From Clostridia bacterium (lineage in GTDB: Bacteria; Bacillota; Clostridia; Oscillospirales; Acutalibacteraceae), in the NCBI GenBank assembly GCA_017517865.1, contig JAFWYB010000027.1, positions 1-64,000 of the forward strand: DNA of 64,000 nt, read 5' to 3'. This document shows positions 26,289 to 35,797 of this stretch, piece after piece. The notes under the pieces are model-generated. The model was not told where the DNA came from. It made no database searches and worked only from the letters and a program-made list of their open reading frames with translations. The first letter of the stretch is position 1; the number at the start of each line of letters is the position of its first letter. Position numbers and translations under genes: made by a program.

Positions 26289-26875
26289 TGGCCCTTCTTT
26301 TACTTTACGGTGAAATGTTTGTCCGCTTCTTTCTCGTTGGACTTTTTGCAGTAGGCGGCGGTCTTGCAACACTTCCCTTCCTTGTGGATATGGGTGAAGC
26401 TACAGGCTGGTTCACACAGCTTGACATTTCAAATATGGTCGCTATTTCAGAATCTACGCCCGGCCCGCTCGGCATAAATATGGCAACCTATATCGGCTTT
26501 CAGATTTCAAGCGAATTCGGCACTCTGCCCGGCATTCTCGGTGCGGTGATTGCACCTGTCGGTGTTGTTACCCCCTCGGTAATAATCATCCTGATCGTTT
26601 CAAAAATACTCAGCCGCTTCAAGGATTCAAAATATGTGCAGTATGCCTTTTACGGTCTTAGGGCAGCCTCCTTCGGGCTTATCGCTTCTGCCCTTCTTTC
26701 AGTGGCAAAAATAGCCTTCCTCGGCTCCCAGGAGGTTATCAGTGCTGAAAGCGTAAACTGGCTCTGCCTTGCTCTGAGTGTAGTAATCTTCACCGTAACG
26801 GTGAAATTCAAAAAGGTACACCCCATTCTGCTGATCGTTTTTGCCGCCATAATGGGAATTATATTCAAAATGTAG
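26285..26875 (+). CDS. Chromate transporter, second half
   Basis: A 196-residue membrane protein, the second half of the paired chromate transporter. It keeps FAVGGGLATLPFLVDMG and ESTPGPLGINMATYIGF, mirror positions of those in the first half. It overlaps the first gene by 4 bases (ATGA), so the two are translationally coupled and probably form a heterodimer. Confidence 0.9.
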   Translation: MMALLLLYGEMFVRFFLVGLFAVGGGLATLPFLVDMGEATGWFTQLDISNMVAISESTPGPLGINMATYIGFQISSEFGTLPGILGAVIAPVGVVTPSVIIILIVSKILSRFKDSKYVQYAFYGLRAASFGLIASALLSVAKIAFLGSQEVISAESVNWLCLALSVVIFTVTVKFKKVHPILLIVFAAIMGIIFKM

Positions 26876-26881
26876 TCTTTA

Positions 26882-26922
26882 CGCCCTGAAAAATACTTCA
26901 GGGCGGTTGTATTTTTGTTTTT
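26882..26922 (+). terminator. Terminator after the chromate transporter pair
   Basis: CGCCCTGAA (26882-26890) pairs with TTCAGGGCG (26897-26905), then T-rich sequence. The next promoter begins immediately after. Confidence 0.88.
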
Positions 26923-26935
26923 TCTTTGATATAAT
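26907..26935 (+). promoter_or_regulatory. Promoter of the sugar-phosphate isomerase gene
   Basis: TTGTAT (26907-26912), 17 bases, TATAAT (26930-26935). Transcription near 26942 fits ATG 26967 as the start and rules out the longer open frame from 26907. Confidence 0.8.
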
Positions 26936-26966
26936 AACTATATATTGTGTATCGGGAGGTATTTGT

Positions 26967-27773
26967 ATGAATATAGGCGCATCATCTGCCTGCTTTTACC
27001 CCCTCGAAACAGAAAAAGCCTTTCAGAAGATATGTGAGATGGGCTTTACTCACAGCGAAATTTTCTTCAACTCCCCCTCTGAGCTCAATCCCGGCTTTAT
27101 AAAAGAAATCGGCAGAATAAAAAATTGCTTCGGCATAACGGTCACCTCTCTTCACCCCTACCGCTCCTTTTCAGAGGGCTACGATTTCTTTTCAAAATAT
27201 AAAAGACGCTTTTACGATGCCGCTGATAATTACAAAAGGTTTTTTGAAGCCTCGGCAGAGCTGGGTGCAAAGTATGTTGTAATGCACGGTGCAAAGCATA
27301 GCTCAGAAATTCCCCTTGACGAATATGCAGAACGCTTCGGTGAGCTTGACAGCCTTGCCAAAAGCTTTGACTGCAGGGTTGCTCACGAAAACGTGGTTGA
27401 TTTTGTTTCTGCAACGCCCGATTTTATGCGCTTAATGAAAAACTCCCTCGGTGAAAATTTTAAGGCAGTGCTCGACGTAAAGCAGGCAAGACGTGCAGGC
27501 TACAATCCTGCGGAATTTATTGATGTGCTCGGTGAGAGCATCGTTCACGTGCACCTGAGCGACTTCGACGAAGTCTTCGACTGCACGCCACCCTCGGAAA
27601 ACGGACTTTTCGATTTTTCCGCCCTCTTCACCGCCCTGAAAGATTCAGGCTTCAAGGGTGACGGCGTTATTGAGCTTTACTCTGACGGATATAAGAACGA
27701 GAACGAAATTCTTCTCGGTGCAGAGTATCTCAGAAAAATTGCAGATAAAGTGTTTAATCAGGCTCAGATCTGA
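26967..27773 (+). CDS. Sugar phosphate isomerase/epimerase (AP endonuclease 2 fold)
   Basis: A 268-residue TIM-barrel protein of the xylose-isomerase-like group. Key metal-site segments are KYVVMHGAKH, AHENVVDF, FKAVLDVKQA and VHVHLSDFDE with His/Asp/Glu ligands, and the final VIELYSDG. The group isomerizes or epimerizes sugars or inositols; the substrate is unknown. ATG 26967 has CGGGAGG ahead. Confidence 0.85.
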   Translation: MNIGASSACFYPLETEKAFQKICEMGFTHSEIFFNSPSELNPGFIKEIGRIKNCFGITVTSLHPYRSFSEGYDFFSKYKRRFYDAADNYKRFFEASAELGAKYVVMHGAKHSSEIPLDEYAERFGELDSLAKSFDCRVAHENVVDFVSATPDFMRLMKNSLGENFKAVLDVKQARRAGYNPAEFIDVLGESIVHVHLSDFDEVFDCTPPSENGLFDFSALFTALKDSGFKGDGVIELYSDGYKNENEILLGAEYLRKIADKVFNQAQI

Positions 27774-27800
27774 ATAAAATAAAGGAAAGAGGTTTTTAAT

Positions 27801-28256
27801 ATGAAGTGTCCTTTTTGCAGCTATGAAGAAAGCAAGGTAATCGACTCACGCCCTACAGATGAGGGTGAGAAAATCCGTCGCCGCCGTGAATGTATTTCCT
27901 GCGGCAAGCGCTTCACCACCTATGAAATAATCGAAAGCGTACCCATTATCGTTGTTAAGAAGGATAAGTCCCGCCAGGCATTTGACCGCGTAAAGCTTTT
28001 CAACGGTATGCTGCGTGCCTGCGAAAAAAGGCCCGTTTCCATCGAGCAGATTGATAAGGTCGTTTCAGACATCGAGTCAGAGCTTCAGAATTCCCTCGAC
28101 AGAGAGGTTACCTCAGTACGCATAGGCGAGCTCGTTATGGATAAGCTCAAGGAGCTTGACGAGGTTGCTTACGTCCGCTTTGCCTCCGTTTACCGTCAGT
28201 TCAAGGATATCAACACCTTTATGGACGAGCTTCATAAGCTTCTCGGAGAAAAGTAA
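27801..28256 (+). CDS. nrdR: Ribonucleotide reductase regulator NrdR
   Basis: A 151-residue NrdR, which senses ATP/dATP and represses ribonucleotide reductase genes. The zinc ribbon is CPFC at 3-6 and CISCGKRF at about 31-38. The ATP-cone follows (about 49-139), with [17 protein letters not shown] and the [20 protein letters not shown] end. Length is exactly normal. It has an AAAGAGG site. Confidence 0.97.
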   Translation: MKCPFCSYEESKVIDSRPTDEGEKIRRRRECISCGKRFTTYEIIESVPIIVVKKDKSRQAFDRVKLFNGMLRACEKRPVSIEQIDKVVSDIESELQNSLDREVTSVRIGELVMDKLKELDEVAYVRFASVYRQFKDINTFMDELHKLLGEK

Positions 28257-28271
28257 TAAAGAAGGTTTTAT

Positions 28272-29201
28272 ATGATTTATAAAAATTTCGCTGACCTTGT
28301 GGGTAATACTCCCCTTTATGAGGCCTCCCTTTTTTCAGAAAAAGAGGGGCTTTCCTCACAGCTTCTTGTAAAGCTTGAGTGCTTCAACCCCGCGGGCTCG
28401 GTCAAGGACAGAGTCGCGGTAAATATGCTCCTTAAAGCTAAAGAAAAGGGACTTATCACCGAGGGGGCAACCGTAATTGAGCCTACCAGCGGTAACACGG
28501 GTATAGGTCTTGCCGCCGCGGCAGTTTCTATGGGCTGTAAGGCAATACTCGTTATGCCTGATACAATGAGCGTTGAAAGACAGATGCTTCTTAAGGCTTA
28601 CGGTGCAGAAATTGTACTAACCGAGGGTGCAAAGGGTATGCTCGGCTCTATTGAAAAAGCCCGGGAATTAAACCGAAGCATTCACAACAGCTTTATTCCC
28701 TCACAGTTTGACAACTGTGACAACCCCGAAAGTCACTACCTTACCACGGGCCCCGAAATATGGGCTGATACCGAGGGTAAAACAGATGTCTTTGTTGCCT
28801 GCATAGGCACCGGCGGCACGATAAGCGGTACCGCAAAATACCTCAAGGAAAAAAATCCCGATATAAAAATTATCGGTGTTGAGCCCTTTGATTCTCCCCT
28901 TATCACAAAGGGCGTTGCGGGTCCTCACGGCATTCAGGGCATAGGTGCAAATTTTATTCCCGATAATCTTGATTTGTCCCTTATTGATGAGGTAGTTACG
29001 GTTAAAACTGCGGATGCCTTTTCTATGTGCCGTTCCTTTGCACAAACAGAGGGTCTGCTCGTAGGCATTTCATCGGGCGCTGCACTCAAGGCCGCAACGG
29101 AAATAGCCTCCCGTGAAGAATACAAAGGCAAAACCGTAGTCGTTCTCCTACCCGACTCCGGTGAAAGATATATGAGCGTAAAACTCTTTGAGGAACAATA
29201 A
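28272..29201 (+). CDS. cysK: Cysteine synthase A
   Basis: A 309-residue PLP enzyme that makes cysteine from O-acetylserine and sulfide. The PLP lysine is in NPAGSVKDR, the substrate loop is EPTSGNTGIGLA, and the phosphate loop is GTGGTISGTAKYLKE. GISSGAA near the end closes the PLP site. It starts 16 bases after nrdR, probably co-transcribed. No serine acetyltransferase is nearby. Confidence 0.95.
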   Translation: MIYKNFADLVGNTPLYEASLFSEKEGLSSQLLVKLECFNPAGSVKDRVAVNMLLKAKEKGLITEGATVIEPTSGNTGIGLAAAAVSMGCKAILVMPDTMSVERQMLLKAYGAEIVLTEGAKGMLGSIEKARELNRSIHNSFIPSQFDNCDNPESHYLTTGPEIWADTEGKTDVFVACIGTGGTISGTAKYLKEKNPDIKIIGVEPFDSPLITKGVAGPHGIQGIGANFIPDNLDLSLIDEVVTVKTADAFSMCRSFAQTEGLLVGISSGAALKAATEIASREEYKGKTVVVLLPDSGERYMSVKLFEEQ

Positions 29202-29267
29202 AAAGAGAAACGCACCCGGAGTGTACGAACCGGTTTTACAGAGATATTTCTTTTATTAGAAAACGAT

Positions 29268-29306
29268 AAACTCACCGCAATACTCGCGTATTGCGGTGAG
29301 TTTTTA
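29268..29306. terminator. Strong bidirectional terminator
   Basis: A 16-base perfect stem, bases 29268-29283 and 29288-29303, with loop TCGC. A-run on the left and T-run on the right make it bidirectional for cysK and the convergent MocR gene. Confidence 0.95.
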
Positions 29307-29369
29307 TAATGCTTAATCTGTAAAAGCCTCAGCTTCCTTATAAATCGGCTCTCAGGGATGCTTCATTCC

Positions 29370-30764
29370 TCATATTATTTCAAAAAGGCGTTCTACCGCC
29401 TCTTCGGTGTTTTTCTCGCTCAATGACGAGTAGTTTATGACTATTTTATGCTGACTGTCCGCCTTTTCGCCGTAGTAGTAATCACTCAGGCAGCTTATTT
29501 TTATTCCCTTTTCTTTGGCTCTGATTTTAAGCTCGCTGTCGGATAAATCCGTAGCTATCTCCAGAATAAAGTGCAATCCCGAGTCAGCCTCTTTAATTTT
29601 TACCCTATCGTAATGAGGGTGCTTTTTTATGCACTGCAAAAGAGCATCACGCCTCGCTCTGTAAAGAGTCCTCATACGGTTGAGGTGCTTTTCAAAGCAG
29701 CCTCTTTCGATAAATCTGGCAAGTGTGGTCTGCTCAAAGGTCGAAACGGTACAGGAATAAAAGCCGAGCTCCCTGCGGTATTTTTCCGAAAGCTCACAAG
29801 GAAGCACCGCATAGCTTATTCTTATAGTAGGTGTAAGACTTTTAGAAAAGGTATTTATATAAATAACTCGGCCCTCACTGTCTATGCTCTGCAGGGGTGG
29901 TACCGGCCTGCCCGAAAGTCGGAACTCACTGTCATAGTCATCCTCTATTATATAGCCGTTTATCTTCTTTGCCCAAGAAAGAAGCTCATATCTTTTACCG
30001 ATAGGTGTAACACCGCCCGTAGGAAAATGGTGTGACGGTGAAATATGCAGCACATCAGCACCGCTTTTATAAAGCGCGTCAAGGTCAACGCAGTCCTTTT
30101 CGTAGGGTATGTGCACACCGGGGGCACCGTTAGCCGAATATATACGGCCGATTTTGCCGTAGCCCGGGTCCTCAAGAGCGTACCTTTTGTCTCTGCCTAA
30201 AAGCTGAATGATAATTCCGTAAAGATACTCTGTACCCGCACCGACTATTATTCTGTCGGGGCTGACGGATATGCCTCTGAACTGAAAAAGATAGTCGGCA
30301 ATTGCCTTTCTGAGCTCGTAAATTCCCTGGGAGGGTGAGCTTATAAGAAGCTCCTCACACTGCTCTGACAAGGTTTCGCGCATAAGTCTTGACCATGTGA
30401 GAAAAGGAAAGCTTTCCTTCGCCGTGTAATTGGCGGTAAGGTCGGCAACATACCTGCCTTCCTCAGTGCAGATTTCTGAGATCACAGTGCTCTTTTTTCC
30501 CGTGGCCGCAGAAAGCCTTTCTCCTATTTCCGCAACAAAAAAACCGCTTCTTGCCCTTGAGTAGATATAGCCCTCCGCAACAAGCTGACTGTATGCGGTT
30601 TCAACAGTAATTGTGCTTATACTGAGGTTTTCTGCAAGACTTCTTTTTGAGGGAAGCTTCTCTCCCGCCTTTAGTCTGCCGGAAAGAATATCCTCCTTTA
30701 TTCTGGAATAAAGATATTCGTAAAGGCTTTCGCCCTTTCTTTCTGAAAAAGAATAAGTAAGCAT
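29370..30764 (-). CDS. MocR/PdxR-type regulator (GntR + aminotransferase)
   Basis: A 464-residue regulator. A GntR winged HTH covers about 10-80 (LKAGEKLPSKRSLAENLSIS). A fold-type I aminotransferase domain fills the rest; the PLP lysine lies in NTFSKSLTPTIRISY and the phosphate-binding and Asp motifs EDPGYG and IEDDYDSEFR precede it. Such proteins sense PLP and control vitamin B6 salvage. It diverges from a pyridoxamine kinase gene with a perfect dyad between them, which makes the PdxR assignment strong. Confidence 0.9.
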   Translation of the reverse strand: MLTYSFSERKGESLYEYLYSRIKEDILSGRLKAGEKLPSKRSLAENLSISTITVETAYSQLVAEGYIYSRARSGFFVAEIGERLSAATGKKSTVISEICTEEGRYVADLTANYTAKESFPFLTWSRLMRETLSEQCEELLISSPSQGIYELRKAIADYLFQFRGISVSPDRIIVGAGTEYLYGIIIQLLGRDKRYALEDPGYGKIGRIYSANGAPGVHIPYEKDCVDLDALYKSGADVLHISPSHHFPTGGVTPIGKRYELLSWAKKINGYIIEDDYDSEFRLSGRPVPPLQSIDSEGRVIYINTFSKSLTPTIRISYAVLPCELSEKYRRELGFYSCTVSTFEQTTLARFIERGCFEKHLNRMRTLYRARRDALLQCIKKHPHYDRVKIKEADSGLHFILEIATDLSDSELKIRAKEKGIKISCLSDYYYGEKADSQHKIVINYSSLSEKNTEEAVERLFEII

Positions 30765-30777
30765 TGTGTCGCTCCAA

Positions 30778-30837
30778 TCTGACCATATAAATTATTCGCT
30801 TTTTGGATATTTAAATATGGTCAGATATAAGTATAAT
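30778..30837 (+). promoter_or_regulatory. MocR operator and kinase promoter
   Basis: TCTGACCATAT (30778-30788) and ATATGGTCAGA (30815-30825) are exact reverse complements 26 bases apart. The second half-site lies just before TATAAT (30832-30837), the -10 of the pyridoxamine kinase gene. The spacing suits a dimeric MocR regulator that contacts both boxes. Confidence 0.82.
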
Positions 30838-30888
30838 GGTAAACAGTGATTTTGTAAATAATATTTTCAGAAAAAGGCGGTACATATT

Positions 30889-31716
30889 ATGAAAAGAATT
30901 GTAACTGTTCAGGATATTTCCTGCGTGGGCAAGTGCTCACTCACTGTTGCGCTGCCCATCATTTCAGCTATGGGTATTGAGGCGGCTATTATTCCCACTG
31001 CGGTTTTATCAACCCACACCATGTTCAGCGGCTTCACAGTAAAGGACCTTACCGACCAGATTAAGCCCATCACCGACCACTGGAAAAAGGAAGGCATCAC
31101 CTTCGATGCTATGTACACAGGCTATCTCGGCTCCTTTGAGCAGATTGACCTTATGAAGGAAATGGCTGACACCTTCGTAAAAGAAGGATCACTACTCTTT
31201 GTTGACCCTGCTATGGCAGACAACGGCAAGCTTTATCCTGCCTTTAACGAGGATTTCGCTAAATATATGGCAACTCTTTGTGCAAAGGCTGACATTATCG
31301 TGCCCAACATCACCGAGGCCTGCTTTATGCTCGGTGAGGAGTACAAGGAAAAGTACGACGAGGCTTATGTAAAGAATCTTCTTAAAAAGCTCACCGACCT
31401 GGGTGCAAAAATCGCTATCCTCACAGGCGTATCCTTCGAGGAGGGTACAACAGGCGTTATGGGCTACGATTCGGTTAACGACGAATACTACCACTACACA
31501 CACGCCAAGCAGAAGAGAAGCTACCACGGCACAGGCGACATTTTCTCAAGCACCTGCCTTGGCGGTATTGTGAGAGGCCTTTCCTGGAAGGATGCTGCAA
31601 GAATTGCGGCTGACTACACAAGTGAAAGCATCAGACTCACAATCGAGGACCCCAAGGGCAATGACTACGGTGTTAACTTTGAGGAAGCTGTACCGTATTT
31701 GTTGGAGAGGCTGTAA
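30889..31716 (+). CDS. Pyridoxamine kinase
   Basis: A 275-residue ribokinase-fold kinase of the pyridoxal/pyridoxamine kinase family, which phosphorylates B6 vitamers in salvage. The N-terminal VQDISCVGKCSLTVALPIIS, TAVLSTHTMF and MYTGYLGSFEQ are family motifs. The anion hole and base lie in YHGTGDIFSS. Its divergent partner is the PLP-sensing MocR regulator. Strong AAAAGGCGG ribosome site. Confidence 0.93.
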   Translation: MKRIVTVQDISCVGKCSLTVALPIISAMGIEAAIIPTAVLSTHTMFSGFTVKDLTDQIKPITDHWKKEGITFDAMYTGYLGSFEQIDLMKEMADTFVKEGSLLFVDPAMADNGKLYPAFNEDFAKYMATLCAKADIIVPNITEACFMLGEEYKEKYDEAYVKNLLKKLTDLGAKIAILTGVSFEEGTTGVMGYDSVNDEYYHYTHAKQKRSYHGTGDIFSSTCLGGIVRGLSWKDAARIAADYTSESIRLTIEDPKGNDYGVNFEEAVPYLLERL

Positions 31717-31744
31717 GAACCTCTCCGTCATCCTTCGAATGCCA

Positions 31745-31771
31745 CCTCTCCTTTCAGGAGAGGCTTTTTTG
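31745..31771 (+). terminator. Terminator after pyridoxamine kinase
   Basis: CCTCTCCT (31745-31752) pairs with AGGAGAGG (31756-31763), loop TTC, then CTTTTTT. Confidence 0.93.
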
Positions 31772-31892
31772 TTGTTTAAAATTATATAATATTAGAAATA
31801 TAAATATTTTTTCTATCTTCAGGGACATCATAGCGTTTTTTTACGTCTTACTTAGTGAAACCGGTTTTAATAAAAAGAAAAGAGACAAAAAG

Positions 31893-32717
31893 ATGTCAAA
31901 ACGATATGCAGGCTTAATAGCTCTTAAAGATGCTACTATGTCTTTTGACGATGTGTTGCTATATTATTCGGATATCCCGTTACCCTATTTTATTATGAAA
32001 ACCGCTAAAGAAAAGAAAGAAGGAAAAATTATGTCAAGAATTATCAATCATGCTCTTACAGACTTAAGAAACTTCAGTCCGGAAGCATTAAAAAAAATCA
32101 AATCTATGACTAATGTCGCACTCGTGTTACTTCCGGAAAACCCTACCCCCGAATTTTCAGAGGCTTATGCTTCAATCAGAAAAACAAACGTTGCAAGCGA
32201 ATTAAACAGCTCCTCCGATGTTTGTGTTTTTAACGGAATGTCTATACTTGATAAAAATAATATTGCCGATAACAGTCTCATTGTATGCAACGGTCTTGCA
32301 GTTATAAAAAATATACCCAAAGAAAAAAACATAAAGGTTATTGTTAACGGTATGCTGATAAAGTCTTCATCTGCTTTTATGGATATCATTAAAATTAACG
32401 GAGCAATCGGCATTATTGATGACGAGGCAAGAATTGTAAAATCAAATTCAACACTGACAATTGATGAAAACTTCATAAATAATTTAAGCGATAAAACCGC
32501 AATAATAAATTGCGGAAAAATTTACATTGAAAACGAAGTAAGCGAAGCTATGCTCCAATCAAAAGGTGTGGTGTTTTATGACACCTTGCAAATTTTCGCA
32601 TCAAAAGAACTTCACGGCTATATTCAGGCAAACAGCTATAACGTAAAAAATATATGCGCTGCTGAAGAAGCAAAAAAAAGAAGCAAAGCTAAAGAAAGAT
32701 TTTTCAGGTGGAAATAA
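31893..32717 (+). CDS. Repeat-rich protein paired with an ECF-type sigma factor
   Basis: A 274-residue protein with no recognised family. After a start with a hydrophobic stretch near IPLPYFIMK, residues about 105-230 hold repeats spaced roughly 20 residues apart: CVFNGMSIL, IVCNGLAVI, VIVNGMLI, IKINGAIGI and INCGKIYI. These suggest a beta-solenoid like bactofilins. A second start (ATG 32031, AGAAGGA ahead) is possible. The next gene, a sigma factor, begins 1 base after the stop, so this may be its regulator. No transmembrane segment is clear, so it is not a standard anti-sigma. Confidence 0.65.
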   Translation: MSKRYAGLIALKDATMSFDDVLLYYSDIPLPYFIMKTAKEKKEGKIMSRIINHALTDLRNFSPEALKKIKSMTNVALVLLPENPTPEFSEAYASIRKTNVASELNSSSDVCVFNGMSILDKNNIADNSLIVCNGLAVIKNIPKEKNIKVIVNGMLIKSSSAFMDIIKINGAIGIIDDEARIVKSNSTLTIDENFINNLSDKTAIINCGKIYIENEVSEAMLQSKGVVFYDTLQIFASKELHGYIQANSYNVKNICAAEEAKKRSKAKERFFRWK

Positions 32718-32718
32718 A

Positions 32719-33219
32719 ATGAGAAGGCATCCCGCAGAATTATTTGACGAGCTGTGGAGCAAATATCATAAAAAAATATATACCTACTTCCGCCGCCAAT
32801 TTGATGAGCACACCTCTGAGGATTTATGTCAGCAGACTTATCTCAATGCATGGCGATATATATCTCTTTACTCGGAGAACAGCATCAAGCAAAACAAATC
32901 GTGGCTTTTTACCGTTGCAAAGAATGTAAAAAACGATCATCTTCGTTATATTCAGCTCCACAGTATGAATTTCAGATACGAAAACCTATATGAAACAGAC
33001 GTTACGGTTGAAATCAATATTGATGAAAGTATTTCCATACAAAACGCTTTTGCAAGGCTAAGTGAAGAAGAAAGACAGCTCCTATCAATGGCTCAGTATC
33101 TGACAAGCAAGGAAATAGGCTCGGTTCTCGGCATTTCCGCCTCAGCAGTCAGAAACAGAACACAAAATGCAAAAGGGCATCTTAAAAAACTCCTTGAAGA
33201 TTTGAAAGTAAATGTTTAA
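32719..33219 (+). CDS. ECF-type RNA polymerase sigma factor
   Basis: A 166-residue sigma factor. Region 2 is at about 10-75 (YFRRQFDEHTSEDLCQQTYL, TVAKNVKNDHLRYIQ) and region 4 at about 110-160 (LSEEERQLLSMAQYLTSKEIGSVL, then SASAVRNRTQNAKGHLKKLLEDL). No extra domains. Target promoters unknown. Its start overlaps the coupling region of the repeat-rich gene. Confidence 0.88.
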   Translation: MRRHPAELFDELWSKYHKKIYTYFRRQFDEHTSEDLCQQTYLNAWRYISLYSENSIKQNKSWLFTVAKNVKNDHLRYIQLHSMNFRYENLYETDVTVEINIDESISIQNAFARLSEEERQLLSMAQYLTSKEIGSVLGISASAVRNRTQNAKGHLKKLLEDLKVNV

Positions 33220-33254
33220 ACAGAGCCAAGAGGATACTCCCCTTGGCTCTGTTT
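33218..33254. terminator. Bidirectional terminator
   Basis: AAACAGAGCCAAG (33218-33230) pairs with CTTGGCTCTGTTT (33242-33254). It overlaps the sigma-factor stop and ends both the sigma gene and the convergent peptidoglycan-binding gene. Confidence 0.93.
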
Positions 33255-33255
33255 C

Positions 33256-33741
33256 TTACCTTAGATACCACCCCACAAGCCTCTCCCACGTCAGCTTGTC
33301 AACCTCGCCCGTTTCTTCCGTTCTTATAACTCTCTGCCACTGTCTGACGCTTTTTTCTGTGTCGGCGTCAAATTCATCGTTTACCGTGATAAGCCCGAAA
33401 TTGCCGTAATTCTGCCCTAAATAAAGGAGCATCGTTTTAAGATGATAAACTGCATTATCCTTGTCGCCTCGCATTAAAGGCAGCTTGTCTTTGTCAATAA
33501 TCATCACCTCTGAAGCAGAAAAAGCCGCTCTTTCGTTTTCATTTACAATAGCAGTCCACGTTTCATAATTTATAATCCCCGTTTCCTCAAGTCCCTGCTT
33601 TTTCTGAAAGGCAAGGACTGCTTTTTCTGTTTCCTCACCGAAAATTCCGTCGGGTGTAAGCAAAGAAAATTCATCGAAGGCGCGTGAAATGTTTCTCAGA
33701 TAGCTCTGAGCTTCATATATGGCTTCTTGCTTTTTTGTCAT
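33256..33741 (-). CDS. Peptidoglycan-binding protein, two repeats
   Basis: A 161-residue protein composed of two PG_binding_1 repeats: one with LTPDGIFGEETEKAVLAFQ, the other ITVNDEFDADTEKSVRQWQ. No signal peptide is seen. Start at 33741 is set by GGGAG ahead, and by the upstream gene ending at 33746. It is the last gene of a three-gene cluster with a SpoIID-like protein. Confidence 0.82.
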   Translation of the reverse strand: MTKKQEAIYEAQSYLRNISRAFDEFSLLTPDGIFGEETEKAVLAFQKKQGLEETGIINYETWTAIVNENERAAFSASEVMIIDKDKLPLMRGDKDNAVYHLKTMLLYLGQNYGNFGLITVNDEFDADTEKSVRQWQRVIRTEETGEVDKLTWERLVGWYLR

Positions 33742-33745
33742 CGTC

Positions 33746-35149
33746 TCACTCCCTTCCCAACTCATAGCCCGGGTACTGCCCTTCTACTCTCTGCTGTCCT
33801 TCTCGAAGCGTTGAATAAACATCGGCTATGGTATTCCAGGTTCTTTCGTCAATCTGACCCGTAGGGTTAAGTGCAAAGATACGCTGAAAGCTCTGCACCG
33901 TGTTCTGCAGACGCATATCATAGGTGTTACTGATGCCGATTGAGGGCAGGTCAAAAAAATAGTCTGAGATATACGAAAGATAGGTTCTCATAACGCGTAC
34001 CGAAGGGCCTACATCGCCACGCCTGAGAGTAACACCCGGAAAAGGCTCGGTCGGTACGGGCTGCACCTTGTTCGCTTCTCTGAGATAGTCTGTGACACCT
34101 GCATAGGCGCTGTAAAGATTCTCCCACGTGGCACGGTCAACACTGCCCGTTACGGGTAAGCCCTTGTACCGTTGAAAAGCTGACACCGCATTTGCCGTTG
34201 CCTCTCCGTAGGTGCCGTCAACTGTTATTTCGGGCAGAAAATCCACGAAGCGTGACAAAAGCACAAGAAAATACTGCAAGGAAACTACCTGTCCGCCGCT
34301 GTCACCCTCCGAAAGGTCATTCTGAAACTGCAAGGGCAGATTTTCATAGCCTATACCCTCGCTTTCAAGCTCGGCAAGTCGGGTTACGGCATCAAAGATA
34401 TATATAATTTTATACCAGGTTGCCTTTCCTATAATTCCGTCGGCAGTAAGGCCGAAGATGCGCTGAAAAGCCTTCACCGAGTTTTCGGTGTTTTCGTCAA
34501 ACCTGCCCGTAACTGCAACAATCTTCGGTATCGCAGGATAATTCACAGAAATACGGTTAAGGTAAAGCTGCATACGCCTCACATTTTCGCTCAGGTCATC
34601 AAGCCTTAAAGGTACATCAGGGTAAGAGGGTACATTATCGGCAACGGGAGCGTTTACAACAATTTCCGTATCCTCACCGTAATAATATTTTATTATATCA
34701 ACATCACTGTAGCCCCTTTGTGCAAGGCTCTGACTGCCCCATTGGGAAAGGCCCTCACAGGTTACCGTTGTGCCGTTGCAGTACTGGGCAAAAAGCGGAT
34801 TGAGATTGCCCTCTTGACGAAGATAATCGTTGAAAAGCTCGTCAACAATTTCACTTATATTTGCATAAATATTTCTGCCGTTTATGAATTTCTGATCATA
34901 TGCGGTGTTGTTTGTTATATCGTAATCATAGCCCATCGCTCTGTACCATTCGGTATAGACGCGGTTAAGAGCAAAGGAAATCTGTGCGAGCACGTTGGCG
35001 CGTATGGCACTTTCGTCCCAGGTGGAAAAAATCTCAGAAGATGCAACATTTTTAATATAATCTGCAAAGGGCACCTCAACGTTCTGAGCATTACTTCCCG
35101 GCGGACCGAGATGTACTCTTACCGTAGAGGGTATAGTGGGTACTGCCAT
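33746..35149 (-). CDS. SpoIID-like protein with three peptidoglycan-binding repeats
   Basis: A 467-residue protein. Residues 1-170 resemble the SpoIID/LytB domain ([38 protein letters not shown]). SpoIID family members are spore-engulfment lytic transglycosylases. Three PG_binding_1 repeats follow, starting about 180, 285 and 380 ([51 protein letters not shown]). No signal peptide. Its start codon overlaps the upstream gene's stop by one base. A role in sporulation or cell-wall remodelling is likely. Confidence 0.8.
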   Translation of the reverse strand: MAVPTIPSTVRVHLGPPGSNAQNVEVPFADYIKNVASSEIFSTWDESAIRANVLAQISFALNRVYTEWYRAMGYDYDITNNTAYDQKFINGRNIYANISEIVDELFNDYLRQEGNLNPLFAQYCNGTTVTCEGLSQWGSQSLAQRGYSDVDIIKYYYGEDTEIVVNAPVADNVPSYPDVPLRLDDLSENVRRMQLYLNRISVNYPAIPKIVAVTGRFDENTENSVKAFQRIFGLTADGIIGKATWYKIIYIFDAVTRLAELESEGIGYENLPLQFQNDLSEGDSGGQVVSLQYFLVLLSRFVDFLPEITVDGTYGEATANAVSAFQRYKGLPVTGSVDRATWENLYSAYAGVTDYLREANKVQPVPTEPFPGVTLRRGDVGPSVRVMRTYLSYISDYFFDLPSIGISNTYDMRLQNTVQSFQRIFALNPTGQIDERTWNTIADVYSTLREGQQRVEGQYPGYELGRE

Positions 35150-35739
35150 CAGCTTATCGCCTCGCTTTCAGGTGTAAGCTCAACATCAAGAACCACATCA
35201 GAGCCGCCTACTGCACTTACAAGCAGATTTTTCTTTTCTGCAAAGCCATCGGCATACACATCAGCAGTATAATCTGTTCTCTGCTCATCACTCAGCGGCT
35301 CAAGGGAGTTCTCTTCGGGAAAAGACTCTAATCTGACCGTCGGTGTTTCTCCGCTTTCATCGGTGGTGAGAAAGGCATAAAGCACATCGCCTTTATAAAG
35401 CACCACCCTTGCATTTTCAACGGGAAAGGCACCGAAGCCGGTAAAAACTCTGCCCTTGAAGGTTGCAAAGCTTTCCATATCCTCCTCGGCAGGGATTTCT
35501 TTAAGCTCCGTTTTGGCTGTGTCGTCTTCTTGCGTATCACCGTCACGGGATTCCGCGTCGCTCTGCGGCAGTGCTTCCTCACGGTCTTCCTGCAGCTCTT
35601 CGGGTACAGTTTTCTCCTCAGCTTCGGCAGGCCGTGGCGACTGACTTTTTAATATGAGGCTTTCACTGTTGTGGCTTCTTGCAAAGCTCATCAGCTCATC
35701 GGAATATTCTTTTATCATTTCGTCAAGATTTCTGTTCAT
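35149..35739 (-). CDS. Acidic protein with carboxypeptidase-regulatory-like domain
   Basis: A 196-residue protein. Residues 35-90 are a Glu/Asp-rich, disordered stretch. Residues about 90-190 have a beta-sandwich pattern ([25 protein letters not shown]; spaced into VRLESFPEE and VLDVELTPE), as in carboxypeptidase-regulatory-like folds. It is the first gene of the SpoIID/PG-binding cluster. Function unknown. Confidence 0.7.
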   Translation of the reverse strand: MNRNLDEMIKEYSDELMSFARSHNSESLILKSQSPRPAEAEEKTVPEELQEDREEALPQSDAESRDGDTQEDDTAKTELKEIPAEEDMESFATFKGRVFTGFGAFPVENARVVLYKGDVLYAFLTTDESGETPTVRLESFPEENSLEPLSDEQRTDYTADVYADGFAEKKNLLVSAVGGSDVVLDVELTPESEAIS

Positions 35740-35797
35740 ATACTCTCCCCCTTGATGTTATAGTATAATTCTATTAAGTATTCGGGGAATATATGAA

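Noticed and set aside
26907..26966. Longer start for the sugar isomerase
   Set aside because: It overlaps the promoter itself (TTGTAT/TATAAT), so would not be transcribed. ATG 26967 has a good ribosome site.
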